From Antitrichia curtipendula (Eukaryota > Streptophyta > Bryopsida > Hypnales > Leucodontaceae): a stretch of 64,000 nt of DNA. Under the pieces are notes generated by a model that had not been told where the DNA came from, made no database searches, and was given only the letters and a program-made list of their open reading frames with translations. The stretch's first letter is position 1. The number at the start of each line of letters is the position of its first letter. The stretch is from positions 22,506,001 through 22,570,000 of the forward strand of contig OX579637.1 in assembly GCA_951230915.1 (NCBI GenBank). Reading direction: 5' to 3'. This document shows positions 63,081 through 64,000 of this stretch, piece after piece. Made by a program: the position numbers and the translations under genes.

Positions 63081-64000
63081 TTCCAATACAAATTTAAAAA
63101 AATGGGTGGTGATTTGCATGGGGCCATGGATTTGATAGTAATGGAAAGAATATTTCCAACTTGTACATTTTTTTAAATTTGTAACGTGCACTTATTTAGT
63201 GAGTCATGCATTTGTCATTCTCTAAAATACAGGGCTGGACCATTTTTCTGTGCTTCCAATACAAATTTAAAAAAATGGGTGGTGATTTGCATGGGGCCAT
63301 GGATTTGATAGTAATGGAAAGAGTATTTCCAACTTGCACATTTTTTTTAATTTGTAACGTGCACTTATTTAGTGAGTCATGCATTTGTCATTCTCTAAAA
63401 TACAGGGCTGGACCATTCTTCTGTGGTTCCAATACAAATTTAAAAAAATGGGTGGTGATTTGCATGGGGCCATGGATTTGATAGTAATGGAAAGAATATT
63501 TCCAACTTGTACATTTTTTTTAATTTGTAACGTGCACTTATTTAGTGAGTCATGCATTTGTCATTCTCTAAAATACAGGGCTGGAACATTTTGTTGCGTT
63601 TCCAATACAAGTTAGATGAAATGGGTGGTGATTTGCATGGGGCCATGGATTTGATAGTAATGGAAAGAATATTTCCAACTTGTACATTTTTTTTAATTTG
63701 TAACGTGCACTTATTTAGTGAGTCATGCATTTGTCATTCTCTAAAATACAGGGCTGGACCATTCTTCTGTGGTTCCAATACAAATTTAAAAAAATGGGTG
63801 GTGATTTGCATGGGGCCATGGGTTTGATAGTAATGGAAAGACTAATTCCAACTTGTACATTATATTTTATTTATAACGTGCACTTATTTAGTGAGTCATG
63901 CATTTGTCATTCTCTAAAATACAGGGCTGGAACATTATGTTGCGGTTCCAATACAAATTAAAAGAAATGGGTGGTGATTTGCATGGGGCCATGGATTTGA
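63080..64000. repeat. Final B-type units at the window edge
   Basis: About five units, ending inside a monomer at GGATTTGA. They include the ACCATTTTTCTGTGC unit shared with about 57,885 and the CCATGGGTTTGATAG unit shared with about 56,385. Private changes are CAACTTGCACATT (about 63,337), ACATTATATTTTATTT (about 63,858) and GGAACATTATGTTGCGG (about 63,930). The array clearly continues past the window. Confidence 0.85.

Larger units (their letters stand above)
1..64000. repeat. Satellite DNA array, 173-bp monomer, about 370 copies
   Basis: The whole window is a head-to-tail array of one 173-bp unit. GATTTGCATGG recurs at 1, 174, 347, 520 and so on, and the last start is at 63,976. If every unit were 173 bp, the 371st start would fall at 64,011, so 370 units carry a net loss of 35 bases. 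By eye this is accounted for by about 46 one-base-short units and about 11 one-base-long units. All copies share one orientation and nothing else interrupts them. G+C is about 35% in a typical unit. Known: satellites of nucleosome length (about 150-180 bp) with higher-order structure are typical of eukaryotic centromeres and pericentromeres. Inferred: this is such a domain. I do not recognise the family. A subtelomeric or interstitial heterochromatic block is the alternative. Confidence 0.98.

Noticed and set aside
2169..63961. Hundreds of open frames of 60-149 codons on both strands, beginning MHLSFSKIQGW, MGGDLHGAMD or MHDSLNKCTLQ
   Set aside because: The same peptide recurs every monomer, in different frames and on both strands of the same DNA. 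It ends by frame shift at the 173-bp period. Substitutions and indels are not arranged by codon. These are by-products of a non-coding satellite.
1..64000. CRISPR array
   Set aside because: The unit is 173 bp, contiguous and without unique spacers. Variation is shared among copies, and there are no cas genes.
1..64000. Primate alpha satellite (171 bp) or another catalogued satellite
   Set aside because: The length is similar, but the sequence does not match the alpha-satellite monomer as I know it and has no true CENP-B box. I cannot assign any named family without a database search.
1..64000. Tandem rRNA or tRNA gene cluster, or SINE-derived tandem repeat
   Set aside because: No rRNA or tRNA core sequences, no A/B-box promoter pair that I can recognise, no poly-A tail with target-site duplications, and a unit too uniform in phase.
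1..64000. Insertion sequence or transposon borders within the array
   Set aside because: Every stretch I read aligns to the monomer with at most single-base indels. No terminal repeats or non-satellite segment found.
1..64000. A bacterial or phage origin of the window
   Set aside because: No coding density, no ribosome-binding-site/ORF organisation, and a long nucleosome-scale satellite with higher-order structure. Eukaryotic heterochromatin fits far better.

Overview
The whole window is one uninterrupted, head-to-tail tandem satellite array. The repeat unit is 173 bp: taking GATTTGCAT as the monomer start, unit 1 starts at base 1 and the last start in the window is at 63,976. That gives 370 complete monomers plus a 25-bp partial one, with a mean length of about 172.9 bp. 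All monomers lie in the same orientation. I see no transposon, gene, RNA gene, CRISPR array, inversion or other unrelated sequence. A typical monomer is about 35% G+C by hand count. A nucleosome-sized, AT-rich satellite with local higher-order repeats (HORs) over more than 60 kb indicates eukaryotic constitutive heterochromatin, most plausibly centromeric or pericentromeric. I do not recognise the satellite family and cannot name the organism. It is not primate alpha satellite.

Each monomer has two nearly invariant blocks (roughly positions 1-38 and 76-128, counted from GATTTGC) and two variable blocks (roughly 39-75 and 129-165). The variable blocks define two broad monomer families. Family A has TTTAAATTTGTAGCG and GGAACATT..TTGCG. 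Family B has TTTTAATTTGTAACG and GGACCATTCTTCTGTG. Recombinant forms between them are common. The invariant blocks carry an exact AP-1/TRE-type heptamer (TGAGTCA), an octamer-type motif (ATTTGCAT) and a CpG in nearly every copy. The second variable block carries CCAAT and, in a subset, a sequence partly resembling the CENP-B box.

Layout: A-rich segments lie at about 1-2,160, 13,320-13,740, 15,590-16,160, 26,120-26,700, 27,690-28,450, 29,570-30,520, 31,300-32,770, 40,000-40,900, 44,640-45,280 and 54,150-56,000. B-rich or mixed segments fill the rest. Over this lies a patchwork of multi-monomer duplications: a dimer (11.3-12.0 kb), 4-mer (31.4-32.8 kb), 5-mer (20.5-22.2 kb), 6-mer (54.1-56.2 kb), 7-mer (34.6-37 kb and 58.4-60.9 kb), 8-mer (50.3-53.6 kb), 9-mer (4.6-7.4 kb), 14-mer (45.6-50.3 kb) and 20-mer (19.4-24.9 kb). 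Blocks of similar content also recur 8.1, 10.4, 14.0 and 23.2 kb apart. There is no single HOR period. This is the pattern expected from repeated unequal exchange and conversion at many scales.

There are no genes. The many 60-149 codon open frames are by-products of the repeat. Because 173 = 3x57+2, the frame changes every monomer and frames close within about 1.6 units. The exceptions are explained by single-base indels that make 172- or 174-bp monomers.
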